Position numbers and translations under genes: made by a program. DNA of 64,000 nt from an uncultured Robiginitomaculum sp. (GTDB taxonomy: Bacteria; Pseudomonadota; Alphaproteobacteria; Caulobacterales; Maricaulaceae), in contig CALLVD010000024.1 in the NCBI GenBank assembly GCA_938010385.1, forward strand, positions 23,132-87,131, given 5' to 3'. Below are positions 1 to 8,344 of the stretch, piece after piece (the first letter of the stretch is position 1; every line of letters starts with the position of its first letter). The notes below the pieces were generated by a model. The model was not told where the DNA came from, searched no databases, and was given only the letters and a program-made list of their open reading frames with translations.

Positions 1-666
1 GATAAGGGGGCGAAACCCGCCAAGGCGGCGAGCCTCTGTTGTAAACTTTTTGGCCAGACGGCCGGGCTTTAAAACCGCGTGTGTCACGGCTTCGCGGCCC
101 AAAGCTTTGCCCAGGCTCTCAGGCCCGAAACAGGCCAGAAGCGGGCTCACTTCCCACGCTGCCTTGGAGGCAACCCGGATTTTGTTGCGCCCGTCGCGCG
201 CGGCGGTGTTGGCGCAAATCCGCCATGCCGGCGGATCGACCTGAATATATGCGCGGACTTTATCAAATCCGCTCTCAATCTGTCCGGCCCGGTTGGCCAT
301 GCCCAAAAGCCCGAGCACAGACCGCGCCAAGAGCGCGTCGCATTGATCGGCCAAATCTGCCGGCGCAATCGCGCCTGTTTTGGCAGAGCGTGAAAACGCG
401 CCCTTCTTGGCCGCCGTCTCGACGCTGACCCGGTCTGCTGCGACCCAAATGCCGCGGCCGGGCAATTTGGCCGCGATATCCGGCACTACAATATTGCCGG
501 GACCGATGACAAAGCGAATAAGCCCGGCTTCATCCATGACCTTGCCTGTGACGGCGTCGCGCCGCTGTCGAAACTTCGCGCCCTTGCTGCCGTCTTCAAG
601 GCTGCCGTCTTCAAGCGTTTCAGCTTGGCCGGCACTGCCGTCATCAGATAAGGGCAAATCAGTCAT
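1..666 (-). CDS. ylxR: YlxR (DUF448) RNA-binding protein, 3'-truncated by window edge
   Basis: The frame opens with ATG at 666, two bases after the nusA stop, and runs off the left edge without a stop, so the C-terminus is missing. The ORF track omits it because it is open-ended. About residues 45-75 read RFVIGPGNIVVPDIA followed by LPGRGIWV, the core of the YlxR/DUF448 fold. A second part (LLARSVLGLLGMANRAGQ) resembles the L7Ae-like RNA-binding domain commonly fused to DUF448 in Alphaproteobacteria. In this family the gene lies between nusA and infB and is thought to act in transcription or ribosome function. The placement here, third in rimP-nusA-ylxR, agrees. The family is clear; the exact role is not established. 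Confidence 0.9.
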   Translation of the reverse strand, partial: MTDLPLSDDGSAGQAETLEDGSLEDGSKGAKFRQRRDAVTGKVMDEAGLIRFVIGPGNIVVPDIAAKLPGRGIWVAADRVSVETAAKKGAFSRSAKTGAIAPADLADQCDALLARSVLGLLGMANRAGQIESGFDKVRAYIQVDPPAWRICANTAARDGRNKIRVASKAAWEVSPLLACFGPESLGKALGREAVTHAVLKPGRLAKKFTTEARRLGGFRPLI

Positions 667-668
667 TA

Positions 669-2315
669 TCAAGCTTGGAACACCTCATCAGCCAGCGCCG
701 CGCCGGACGTTTCTTCTTCGCCCTCTTCAAGCGCTTCTTCTTCGGGCTCCTCCAAGGCAGAGGCATCAATCCAGCCGGCTTTAACGCGGGCTTGCATGAT
801 GAGCATTTGCGCATCTTCCGGCGCCATACCCATATGCTCAATCATGCCTTGCTCATGCACGGTTTCGCCGTCTTTGGTTTCGTCCCAGCCCAAAAGATCA
901 TCCGGGACAAGGCCGGCGACATCTTCGACAGTCTTAATGTCGTTTTCACCGAAGATAACGGCCATAGCCAAAGTGACGCCTTCAATCTCAAGAACGCCGT
1001 CTTCAACGCCGGCTTTCTTACGGGCCGCGTCTTGCTCTTTGGCTTGCTTTTCAAGAAATTCGCGGGCGCGGGCTTGCAGCTCTTCGGCGGTTTCATCATC
1101 GAAACCTTCAATAGAGGCCAGCTCGTCTTGGGCCACATAGCCGACTTCTGTCAGGGTCTCAAACCCTTCGGAGACCAGAAGTTGGGCAATCATTTCATCA
1201 ACGTCCAGCGCTTCCATGAACAGCTCTGACTTGACGCGGAATTCGGCCTGACGGCGCTCTGATTCCTGCTCTTCGGTCATAATGTCGATGGCCCATCCGG
1301 ACAGCTGTGACGCCAAGCGGACATTTTGGCCGCGGCGACCGATCGCCAGAGACAGTTGATCATCCGGCACAACCACTTCGATACGGGCATTTTGCTCGTC
1401 CATAACAACCTTGGCGACTTCGGCCGGCTGCAAGGCGTTGACGATAAAGGTCGCGGCGTCGTCGTTATAAGGAATAATGTCGATGCGCTCGCCCTGAAGC
1501 TCGTTAACAACGGCCTGAACGCGGCTGCCGCGCATACCGACACAGGCGCCGACCGGATCAATAGAGCCGTCATTGGAGCGCACGCCGATTTTCGCGCGAG
1601 AGCCCGGATCACGGGCAACGGCGACAATTTCAATAATCCCGTCGTAGACTTCCGGCACTTCTTGGGCAAAGAGCTGCGCCATGAACTGCGGATGGGCGCG
1701 CGACAGGAAGATTTGGCTGCCGCGAATTTCCTGGCGCACGTCATAAATATAGGCGCGGATGCGGTCGCCGTTTTTCACATTTTCGCGCGGCAAAGCCTGC
1801 TCGCGGCGAATAACGCCTTCGGCGCGGCCCAAATCAACAATGATATGGCCGTATTCAACGCGCTTGACTATGCCGTTAATGATCTCGCCGACGCGGTCCT
1901 TATATTCCAGATATTGACGCTCGCGCTCCGCGTCGCGGACTTTTTGCATGATAACTTGCTTGGCGGTCTGAGAGGCCACGCGCCCGAACTCAATCGGCGG
2001 CAGCGGCTCTTCGATTGTATCGCCGATTTGTGCGTCCGGATTATCCAGTTGCGCGGTCATCAGGCCGATTTCAGTCACATCGTTTTCAACGTCGGCAACG
2101 ACGGTGATGACTTTCTTAAGGTCCATCTCGCCGGTGACGGGGTCGAGAGTCGCGCGAATATCGTGCTCCGAGCCATAGCGGGACTTGGCCGCTTTTTGAA
2201 TCGCTTCTTCAATCGCTTCCAAAACGATTGTCTTATCGATAGATTTTTCCTGCGCGACGGCGTTTGCGATTTGCAAAAGCTCCAGCCGGTTTGCACTGAT
2301 ACCTGTTGCTGCCAT
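669..2315 (-). CDS. nusA: Transcription termination/antitermination factor NusA
   Basis: This is a 548-residue NusA. It binds RNA polymerase and nascent RNA and controls pausing, termination and antitermination. The N-terminal RNAP-binding domain occupies about residues 1-130. An S1 domain follows (GEIINGIVKRVEYGHIIVDLG). Two KH domains follow, with the hallmark GACVGMRGSRVQAVVNEL near residue 240 and AIGRRGQNVRLASQL near residue 325. The C-terminal part carries helix-hairpin-helix-like acidic repeats and a very acidic tail (EEPEEEALEEGEEE), as in long proteobacterial NusA. It lies 19 bp downstream of rimP and 2 bp upstream of ylxR, so the three are surely co-transcribed. The leader upstream of rimP contains a terminator that NusA itself could influence. 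Confidence 0.98.
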   Translation of the reverse strand: MAATGISANRLELLQIANAVAQEKSIDKTIVLEAIEEAIQKAAKSRYGSEHDIRATLDPVTGEMDLKKVITVVADVENDVTEIGLMTAQLDNPDAQIGDTIEEPLPPIEFGRVASQTAKQVIMQKVRDAERERQYLEYKDRVGEIINGIVKRVEYGHIIVDLGRAEGVIRREQALPRENVKNGDRIRAYIYDVRQEIRGSQIFLSRAHPQFMAQLFAQEVPEVYDGIIEIVAVARDPGSRAKIGVRSNDGSIDPVGACVGMRGSRVQAVVNELQGERIDIIPYNDDAATFIVNALQPAEVAKVVMDEQNARIEVVVPDDQLSLAIGRRGQNVRLASQLSGWAIDIMTEEQESERRQAEFRVKSELFMEALDVDEMIAQLLVSEGFETLTEVGYVAQDELASIEGFDDETAEELQARAREFLEKQAKEQDAARKKAGVEDGVLEIEGVTLAMAVIFGENDIKTVEDVAGLVPDDLLGWDETKDGETVHEQGMIEHMGMAPEDAQMLIMQARVKAGWIDASALEEPEEEALEEGEEETSGAALADEVFQA

Positions 2316-2334
2316 GAGGGTCTCCTAAAGGCTC

Positions 2335-2892
2335 TTAAACTTCAAAGTTTTGTTGGTTTAAATTTTGCGGGTCTTCGGATTTTTCCAAAGCGCGTTGTTT
2401 TTGCACCGCGTCAATCATTTCATCGGTGATGACCAGCTTGGCTTCGGCCATCCAGTCAAACGGGATAAAGGCGGTTTCATCCTCGCCGTCCAAATCAATC
2501 CCGACCATCTCGCCGTCATTGCCGGCCAGCGTGCCGCGAAAGCGTTTGCGCCCTTCGACCAGGCGGTCCAGCTCCAGCTTGACCAAATAGCCTTCATGGC
2601 GGGCAAATTGGGACAAAGTGGTCAGCGGTCGGTCAATCCCGGGTGATGAGACTTCCAGCGCGTACGGATCGCGCAGCGGGTCTTCGACTTCTAAAACGGA
2701 TGACAGCTCGCGCGAGAGCTTGGCGCAATCCTCAACCTTCATTGTGCCGTCTGATTTACGCTCAGCCATAATCTGCACGGTTGTGCGCTTATTGGCCATG
2801 ACGCGCACGCGCACAATGTCATAGCCCATGTCGTCAGCGACCGGCTCTGCAATGGCGAGGATGCGGGCATCCATGTCAGTTTTTGTTTTCAA
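2335..2892 (-). CDS. rimP: Ribosome maturation factor RimP
   Basis: RimP (185 residues, normal size) helps mature the 30S ribosomal subunit. The N-terminal domain shows GYDIVRVRV and the VEDCAKLSRELSSVLEVED stretch. The strongly conserved YALEVSSPGIDRPL motif follows at about residues 100-113, and then the C-terminal SH3-like domain. It is the first gene of rimP-nusA-ylxR. The ORF start (ATG 2892) gives MKTKTDMDARILAIAEP. An internal ATG at 2874 (MDARIL) is an equally plausible start. A promoter and terminator hairpin lie upstream at 2942-3036. Confidence 0.96.
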   Translation of the reverse strand: MKTKTDMDARILAIAEPVADDMGYDIVRVRVMANKRTTVQIMAERKSDGTMKVEDCAKLSRELSSVLEVEDPLRDPYALEVSSPGIDRPLTTLSQFARHEGYLVKLELDRLVEGRKRFRGTLAGNDGEMVGIDLDGEDETAFIPFDWMAEAKLVITDEMIDAVQKQRALEKSEDPQNLNQQNFEV

Positions 2893-2941
2893 CGCAGCAC
2901 TCTTAAGGTTCGTCTTTGTTTTAAGCCTGAAAAAAGCGACT

Positions 2942-2970
2942 AAAAAAACGGCCCCTTGTGTAAGGAGCCG
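2942..2970 (-). terminator. Intrinsic terminator in the rimP-nusA leader (possible attenuator)
   Basis: Read on the minus strand, CGGCTCCTT-ACAC-AAGGGGCCG forms a 9-bp stem (one U-G pair) with a 4-base loop, followed at once by seven T. No minus-strand gene lies between it and the divergent hrcA, so it ends a short leader transcript ahead of rimP. On the plus strand the stem has a C-A mismatch and no T tract, so it works in the minus direction only. Confidence 0.75.
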
Positions 2971-3007
2971 CCGTCAGCACTTTGCTTCGGACTTCGTATT
3001 GGCCTGC

Positions 3008-3036
3008 CTTATAAGCCCGCGCGCGGCGCGGCGCAA
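3008..3036 (-). promoter_or_regulatory. Sigma-70-type promoter for rimP-nusA operon
   Basis: On the minus strand, TTGCGC (3036-3031) and TATAAG (3013-3008) are separated by exactly 17 bases. Transcription would start near 3000 and meet the terminator at 2970-2942 before rimP. The prediction rests on consensus likeness and position only. Confidence 0.5.
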
Positions 3037-3075
3037 GGCTTTTAATCACGGCCTCCCCGCCCTATATAAAGAGCT

Positions 3076-4158
3076 ATGGCGCTGCTACCGATTACATCCT
3101 CATTGCCCCTGACCGAGCTGGACGCCCGCGCGCGCACGGTTTTTCGCGGCATTGTGGAATCCTATCTGGACACCGGCGACCCGGTCGGCTCGCGCACCTT
3201 ATCTAAGGCGGGCGGGCTGAACCTGTCGCCGGCCTCTATTCGCAACACGATGGCGGACCTTGCAGCCATGGGCTTGCTGGACAGTGATCATATCAGCGCG
3301 GGCCGAAAACCAACTCATATGGGTCTGCGCCTGTTTGTCGACGGACTTTTGGAAATCGGCGATTTGTCTAAGGCTGAGCGCAAACGTATTGAAGCGCAGA
3401 TTGCCGCCGATGAAGGCGATCCGGAAACAGTGTTGAATCTGGCCTCTGACGCTCTGTCCGGTCTGGCCGGCGGGGCGGGTTTGGTGCTGGCGCCCGGCTA
3501 TCAAAGCGCCCTGCGGCATGTGGAGTTTATCAGTCTTGATGCCGGTCAGGCCTTGGCAGTGATTGTATTTGAGGACGGTCATGTGGAAAACCGCCTCATG
3601 CCCCTGCCGGCCGGAACCTTGCCGAGCAGCCTTGAGCGCGCCGGCAATTATTTGTCCGCGCGCCTGAAAGGCCGAACGCTGGATGATGCCCGCGCGGAGA
3701 TTTTGGCCGAGATAAAAGCCGGCAAGGCGGCCTTGGATAAGGCGGCGCAATCGCTGATTTCCTCGGGCATGGCCGATTGGTCGGGCCGCCCGGGGCAAAA
3801 ACGCAGTTTAATTGTGCGCGGACGCTCAAGGCTCCTTGACAATCTGACGGCGCAAACCGATTTAGAGCGCGTTCAAAGCCTGTTTGAAGATTTAGAGCGC
3901 AAGGAAGAAATGATTGCCTTGCTTGACCGCGCGGAAACCGCTGACGGCGTCAAAATCTTTATCGGCGCAGAAAACCCGCTGTTCAGCCTGTCCGGCAGCA
4001 GCGTGGTCGTCGCGCCTTACAGGGACGGACAACAAAATATTATCGGAGCGGTCGGGGTGATCGGTCCGACGCGATTAAATTATGCGCGGGTCATACCGAT
4101 GGTGGATTACACCGCGCAATTAGTGGGACGGCTTTTGGGCCGCCCTTCGGACTTTTAA
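3076..4158 (+). CDS. hrcA: Heat-inducible transcription repressor HrcA
   Basis: HrcA (360 residues) represses chaperone genes by binding CIRCE inverted repeats. The N-terminal winged helix is typical: FRGIVESYLDTGDPVGSRTL then LSPASIRNTMADLAAMGLL (about residues 20-75). The C-terminal half contains IFIGAENPLFSLSGSSVVVAPY and GAVGVIGPTRLNYARVIPMVDY, the family's conserved end. It is divergent from rimP and followed by grpE after 36 bp. I did not find a CIRCE element (TTAGCACTC-N9-GAGTGCTAA) upstream of it in this window. CTATATAAAG only about 5 bp before the ATG may be a -10 box, which would imply a very short leader or a later start. Confidence 0.96.
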   Translation: MALLPITSSLPLTELDARARTVFRGIVESYLDTGDPVGSRTLSKAGGLNLSPASIRNTMADLAAMGLLDSDHISAGRKPTHMGLRLFVDGLLEIGDLSKAERKRIEAQIAADEGDPETVLNLASDALSGLAGGAGLVLAPGYQSALRHVEFISLDAGQALAVIVFEDGHVENRLMPLPAGTLPSSLERAGNYLSARLKGRTLDDARAEILAEIKAGKAALDKAAQSLISSGMADWSGRPGQKRSLIVRGRSRLLDNLTAQTDLERVQSLFEDLERKEEMIALLDRAETADGVKIFIGAENPLFSLSGSSVVVAPYRDGQQNIIGAVGVIGPTRLNYARVIPMVDYTAQLVGRLLGRPSDF

Positions 4159-4180
4159 TGCCGGCCTTCGGACTTTTAAT
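4139..4180 (+). repeat. 21-bp tandem duplication across the hrcA stop codon
   Basis: Two head-to-tail 21-bp copies (4139-4159 and 4160-4180) share CCTTCGGACTTTTAAT and differ at one base near the start. The first copy contains the last hrcA codons and the TAA stop. The second repeats them in the hrcA-grpE spacer. It looks like a recent local duplication. Confidence 0.9.
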
Positions 4181-4194
4181 AAAGAGAAAAATTT

Positions 4195-4848
4195 ATGAGC
4201 AGTGATCCAAAGAATTCAAAACCCTTCGACGGCGAAGACGATTGGGATGCCGTGCAGGCCCAAATTGATGATGTGCTGAAAGGCAAGAGCAGCGACGCCG
4301 ATGACGAGGCGCAGGCGCAAGACGCGCCTGAAGAAGAGGCGGCTGAGCCTGACGCCGGGCCGGCGCTGATTGCCCGCATTGCCGAGCTGGAAGCTGAAAT
4401 GGCGACAATGAAAGATCAGGCTTTGCGCGCTATGGCGGACGCTGAAAATGTCAAAAAACGCGCCGAGCGCGAAATGGCCGCCGCCCGCGCTTATGCCGTG
4501 GAGCGCTTTGCCGTGGATATGCTGTCTGTGTCCGATAATCTGGGCCGCGCTCTGCTCGGTCTGGATGACAAGGCCCGCGAAGATATGGGCGACAATGCCA
4601 AAAGCTTGCTCGAAGGGATTGAGCTGACGGAAAAAGAGCTGATGGCTGTCTTTGCCCGTCACGGCATTAAGGCCGTTCCGGGGGCCGGCTCAAAATTTGA
4701 TCCCAAGCTGCATCAGGCCGTGGCGCAAATCCCGTCAGACGAGGCCAAGGGCGATGTGGCCACCGTTATGCAGACCGGCTTTACGCTGGGCGACCGCACG
4801 CTGCGCGCGGCCATGGTGGCCGTATCAACGGGGCCGGCCAAAAGCTGA
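4195..4848 (+). CDS. grpE: Nucleotide exchange factor GrpE
   Basis: GrpE (217 residues) is the DnaK nucleotide exchange factor and thermosensor. An acidic, low-complexity N-terminus is followed by the long coiled-coil helix (about residues 60-105, ALRAMADAENVKKRAEREM). Then come the four-helix bundle and the beta-wing domain, with FDPKLHQAVAQI near residue 178 and VMQTGFTLGDRTLRAAMVAVS at the end. The start ATG at 4195 has a purine-rich AAAGAGAAAA stretch upstream. It follows hrcA in the usual alphaproteobacterial pair. dnaK is not in the window. Confidence 0.97.
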   Translation: MSSDPKNSKPFDGEDDWDAVQAQIDDVLKGKSSDADDEAQAQDAPEEEAAEPDAGPALIARIAELEAEMATMKDQALRAMADAENVKKRAEREMAAARAYAVERFAVDMLSVSDNLGRALLGLDDKAREDMGDNAKSLLEGIELTEKELMAVFARHGIKAVPGAGSKFDPKLHQAVAQIPSDEAKGDVATVMQTGFTLGDRTLRAAMVAVSTGPAKS

Positions 4849-4859
4849 CAAAAGAGCCC

Positions 4860-5654
4860 CTAGCAGTCGCAAAACTCTTCAAGCAAATATGTACGGGTTT
4901 TCGGCAGGGCGGCTTTTGAAAACATATGATCGCGCGGGCCTTGCTCGATAACTTCGCCGTCGCATAAAAATATCGCCCGGTCGGCCACGCGCCCGGCTTG
5001 GCGCACGTCATGGGTGACCATGATGATAGTGTAGTCTTTGCTCAGCGTTTTTATCAGCGTTTCAATCTCGCGCGCGGATACCGGGTCCACAGAAGCGGTC
5101 GGCTCATCTAAAAGCAATATGTCCGGCGTGACCGCCAGCGCCCGCGCAATGCACAGCCTTTGCTGCTGCCCGACAGACAGCGTGCTTGCCGGCGCAGAAA
5201 GCCGGTGGGACACATCTTTCCACAATGCCGCCGCGCGCAGGCTTTGCTCGGTAATTTGCGCTTTTTCAATCTTAGACAGCTTGCGGCCTTTCAGGCCGAA
5301 CAGCACATTGGCCGCGATAGAGCCCGGGAAAACGCACGGGGTTTGAAACACCATGCCGGCCTTGGCGCGCAGGCGGGTGACATCGGTAAAGCCTTTATGC
5401 ACGCAGGACTCGCCGATATGAATATCGCCTTTTGTGGTAAAGCCGGCCACATCATCATTAATGCGGTTAAGGCTGCGCAGCAGGGTGGACTTCCCGCTTC
5501 CGGACGGGCCGAGCAGGCAGGTCACGCTTTTCTCAGGCACGCTTAAAGAGATGTTTTTAATCACATTGACATCGCCGTAAGCGGCGGAAAAATCTGTCAC
5601 TGTAATCGCGGCCGGCGGGGTTTGCGCGCTGACAAGTTTAAGCTCAGGTTTCAT
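4860..5654 (-). CDS. pstB: Phosphate ABC transporter ATP-binding protein PstB
   Basis: PstB (264 residues) energises high-affinity phosphate import. Visible motifs are Walker A GPSGSGKST (near residue 51), a signature reading LSVGQQQRL where LSGGQ is usual, Walker B ILLLDEPTASVDP, and the switch histidine in IIMVTHD. It is last in pstS-pstC-pstA-pstB and its start codon touches the pstA stop. Downstream lies the convergent grpE, so phoU, which usually follows pstB, is absent here. Confidence 0.96.
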   Translation of the reverse strand: MKPELKLVSAQTPPAAITVTDFSAAYGDVNVIKNISLSVPEKSVTCLLGPSGSGKSTLLRSLNRINDDVAGFTTKGDIHIGESCVHKGFTDVTRLRAKAGMVFQTPCVFPGSIAANVLFGLKGRKLSKIEKAQITEQSLRAAALWKDVSHRLSAPASTLSVGQQQRLCIARALAVTPDILLLDEPTASVDPVSAREIETLIKTLSKDYTIIMVTHDVRQAGRVADRAIFLCDGEVIEQGPRDHMFSKAALPKTRTYLLEEFCDC

Positions 5655-6508
5655 TACAATCGCTCGCTGTAAGGGTTAAGGCGCGTTCTTGCGATAAACG
5701 CCGCTGTGGAAAAAAGAAAGACAAGGCCAATCAGCACAAAGCTCGCGCCCCAGGCATTGCGCAGCGCGTCCGGATTGGTGGCTTGCTGCGCCAGCGCTAA
5801 AATATGCGTCGGCAGGGTGGACACCGGGCCTTGCAGGCCGGACGGCAGGCTGACCCCGGAAAAAGCGGTGGCGATAAACATAATCGGCGCGGTTTCGCCA
5901 ATGGCGCGGGCCAAACCGATCATCAGGCCGGTGACAATGCCGTGCAGGCTTTGGGGCAGGGTGATGCGGGTTATGACGGCGCGCCGCGTCAGGCCCAGCG
6001 CATAGCCGTTCTCGCGCACGCCGGACGGCAGGCTTTGCATGGCCGACAGGGCGCAATGGGTCACCGTCGGCATCATCATCATCGCTAAAATTATCGAGCC
6101 GACAAACCAAGACAGGCCGGTGCCGAGAATATTGACAAACACAATCAGCCCGAACAGGCCGTAAGCGATGGACGGAATACCGTTCAGGCTGAACACGGAT
6201 AAATCAATGAAGCGCTTAACCCGCGCGCTGCGGGCCATATCGGCGCGGTAAACGGCCAAAGCGGTCGCAAAGGGCAGGACCAGCGCGCTTGCCGTGACGG
6301 CCATGAGCAGCGAGCCGATAATCTGCCAGCGAATGCCGCCGGCCGCGCCGAAATCTTTCGACGGCATGACCAAGAAATCAAAACTCACGGCTTTAAGGCC
6401 CGCATAAGCAATCGCAAACAGCAGCGCGCCGAGCACGCACAGGCACAGGCCCAGCGCGATATAGCCGGCCAGTCTGAACGCCCTATCGGATAGAGCGCGC
6501 CTAGACAT
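5654..6508 (-). CDS. pstA: Phosphate ABC transporter permease PstA
   Basis: PstA is an inner-membrane permease with about six hydrophobic segments. The permease EAA-type loop region (ENGYALGLTRRAVITRITLP) and the following MIGLARAIGETAPIMFIA are characteristic. The ORF track begins at 6559, but the ATG at 6508 (MSRRALSDRAF) is the likely start: it overlaps the pstC stop by 8 bp and gives a length of about 284 residues, like E. coli PstA. It pairs with PstC to form the phosphate channel. Confidence 0.93.
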   Translation of the reverse strand: MSRRALSDRAFRLAGYIALGLCLCVLGALLFAIAYAGLKAVSFDFLVMPSKDFGAAGGIRWQIIGSLLMAVTASALVLPFATALAVYRADMARSARVKRFIDLSVFSLNGIPSIAYGLFGLIVFVNILGTGLSWFVGSIILAMMMMPTVTHCALSAMQSLPSGVRENGYALGLTRRAVITRITLPQSLHGIVTGLMIGLARAIGETAPIMFIATAFSGVSLPSGLQGPVSTLPTHILALAQQATNPDALRNAWGASFVLIGLVFLFSTAAFIARTRLNPYSERL

Positions 6509-7421
6509 GGAGCAGCCCGATGGTTTTGGCGCGGCGGGCAAACAGGATTTGCGCGGCAATTGTCAGTGACAGGGTAATGATTACGAGAATCAGCGCAGAG
6601 AAAATCAGCGCGCTGAAATGCACAGAGCCAAAGGCGCTCTCTCCGACTTCGCGGCCCAGCTTTGACGTAATGGTCTGGCCGGAGGACAGCACATTCCAGA
6701 GCGGGCTTGGCAGGCGGTCCAGCGAGCCGATAATCAGCATAACGGCCATGGTCTCGCCCAGCGCCCGGCCCAGCGCGAGCAGGCCTGCGCCTAAAATATG
6801 CGGCGCGGCAGAGGGCAGCACGGCAGAGCGGAATATCTCAAATCGGTAAAGTCCCAGCGCGGCGGCATTTTGCGTCAGGGCGTTTGGCACGGCCGATATG
6901 GCGTCCTCCGACAAGGTCAAAATGGTCGGCAAAATCATGACCGACAATAAAAGCCCGGCCGTAAAAATCACCCGGCCGGTTTGCAGGTCAAAAATATCAG
7001 CGACAAAGACAGACAGAAAGCTGACGCCGATGAGGCCGTAAACAATAGACGGAATCCCGGCCAACCCTTCCAGCAAAGCTTTGACAAAGCGCCGGGTTTT
7101 CAGGGACTTAATTTGAGACAGCTGCACCGCCGCCATAACGCCGACCGGCAAGGCAATCGTCATGGCGATGGCCATAACGACAAGCGAGCCGAACACCATC
7201 GGGATAATGCCATATTGTCCGGCTGACGGCAGCCATTGCACCGAAAGCATAGTGCCGCCGGCCTGTCTTATGGCCGGCGCGCTTTGCACGGCCAAGGTCA
7301 GCAGGATAAGCCCGGCCAAGCTCGCGGACAGCCAAGCGCTGCCGGTTATCCAGAGGGTAAAGCTGTCGCGGCGCGCGCGCGGGCGCGGCGGCATCACAGC
7401 GGCCGCGTCTGCAAAGCTCAC
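6501..7421 (-). CDS. pstC: Phosphate ABC transporter permease PstC
   Basis: PstC (306 residues) is the second channel subunit, with six predicted membrane helices. The first is around residues 25-48, and the conserved LGRALGETMAVMLIIG lies near residue 220. It starts with GTG at 7421, whose GTGA overlaps the pstS stop, which indicates translational coupling. PGAP-type tools could choose an internal ATG, but this coupling supports the GTG. Confidence 0.93.
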   Translation of the reverse strand: MSFADAAAVMPPRPRARRDSFTLWITGSAWLSASLAGLILLTLAVQSAPAIRQAGGTMLSVQWLPSAGQYGIIPMVFGSLVVMAIAMTIALPVGVMAAVQLSQIKSLKTRRFVKALLEGLAGIPSIVYGLIGVSFLSVFVADIFDLQTGRVIFTAGLLLSVMILPTILTLSEDAISAVPNALTQNAAALGLYRFEIFRSAVLPSAAPHILGAGLLALGRALGETMAVMLIIGSLDRLPSPLWNVLSSGQTITSKLGREVGESAFGSVHFSALIFSALILVIITLSLTIAAQILFARRAKTIGLLHV

Positions 7422-8242
7422 GGAGCAATCCTGATATAGCCGGCGTCTTGCGCAAAGGCTTGTCCGTCAGGGGAGCGCAGGAAATCAACAAAGCTTTGCG
7501 CGGCCGGCGAAATGTCATCGCGCACGACGATGTTTAAGTTTCGCGAAATCGGATATTGACCCGCGCGCACAACGTCTAAATCGGGCTTAATTTTTGCTGT
7601 GCCCATATCCAGCGTCAGCCCTTTAATATCATCATTCAGCCAGGCCACGGACAGCATGCCGATGGCGCTGTCACTTTGAACCAGCGCCGTTTGCTCTTCA
7701 TTATTGGAGCCGAGCACCAAATCTGCGCCGCCGGCTTTCGGTTCTTTTTCGCCCATAATGACTTGCATAAAGACATGGCGCGTGCCGCGCGAGGCTTCTT
7801 TATCAATAACAAGGATATCGCGGTCCGGTCCGCCCAGCGCGCTCCAGTTTTGAATTGTGCCGCGATAAATATCAGCAATTTGCGCCGGCGATAACGTCGT
7901 CACGCCCGCGTCGTAAATCTCGCTGCTGACCACCGGCACAACAGCGTCGCGGCCGATTGCGATGGCGGTGATGTTGACATCCGGATATTGCGCCCGCTCT
8001 GACGCGGTCATATCGCGCGACATCATGCCGATATCGGTCAGCCCTTGGGCCAGTTGCGAAAAGCCTGCGCCCGAGCCGCCGGCATTAACGATAACCGTTT
8101 GCCCGGATGCGGCGCTGTAGCTGTCTGCCGCTTTGGACACGACCGGCAAGACAGTCGAAGAGCCGGAGACGCGCACGCCTTCCGGCGGGCTGCAAGCGGT
8201 GAGCGTCAACGCGGCGGCGATAAAGACGGTAATTTTTTTCAT
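7418..8242 (-). CDS. pstS: Periplasmic phosphate-binding lipoprotein PstS
   Basis: This is a PstS-family phosphate-binding protein. The ATG at 8242 gives MKKITVFIAAALTLTAC, a lipoprotein signal with lipobox LTAC. The ORF start at 8305 would bury that signal, so I reject it. The mature part has VRVSGSSTVLPVVSKAADSY and GAGFSQLAQGLTDIGMMSRDM, typical phosphate-binding loops (SGSST and SGAGF-like). It leads the pst operon. No convincing Pho box is visible in the ~100-bp upstream gap, and a weak one cannot be excluded. Confidence 0.93.
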   Translation of the reverse strand: MKKITVFIAAALTLTACSPPEGVRVSGSSTVLPVVSKAADSYSAASGQTVIVNAGGSGAGFSQLAQGLTDIGMMSRDMTASERAQYPDVNITAIAIGRDAVVPVVSSEIYDAGVTTLSPAQIADIYRGTIQNWSALGGPDRDILVIDKEASRGTRHVFMQVIMGEKEPKAGGADLVLGSNNEEQTALVQSDSAIGMLSVAWLNDDIKGLTLDMGTAKIKPDLDVVRAGQYPISRNLNIVVRDDISPAAQSFVDFLRSPDGQAFAQDAGYIRIAP

Positions 8243-8344
8243 GAAAAGCCCTGTGAGTATCTGCAAGGTTGATAAAGGGAAAATTTGCGCTTTGTCAGCA
8301 CACAATAATGTGAAGCGAAAGCCGGCCCGCCCCGAAGCCCCCGG

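Noticed and set aside
1326-2429. 367-codon plus-strand ORF over nusA
   Set aside because: It is antisense to an unmistakable NusA, with a His/Asn/Ala-rich translation typical of shadow frames.
2893-3075. CIRCE element for hrcA
   Set aside because: GCACTC occurs once near 2891-2900 but no GAGTGC arm is at N9 spacing, so no CIRCE was called.
6508-6559. N-terminal extension of pstA in the ORF track
   Set aside because: It lies within pstC. The ATG at 6508 with the 8-bp overlap fits the operon and family length better.
8243-8344. Pho box upstream of pstS
   Set aside because: CTGACAAAG-like parts are present, but the 7-4-7 repeat pattern is not convincing.
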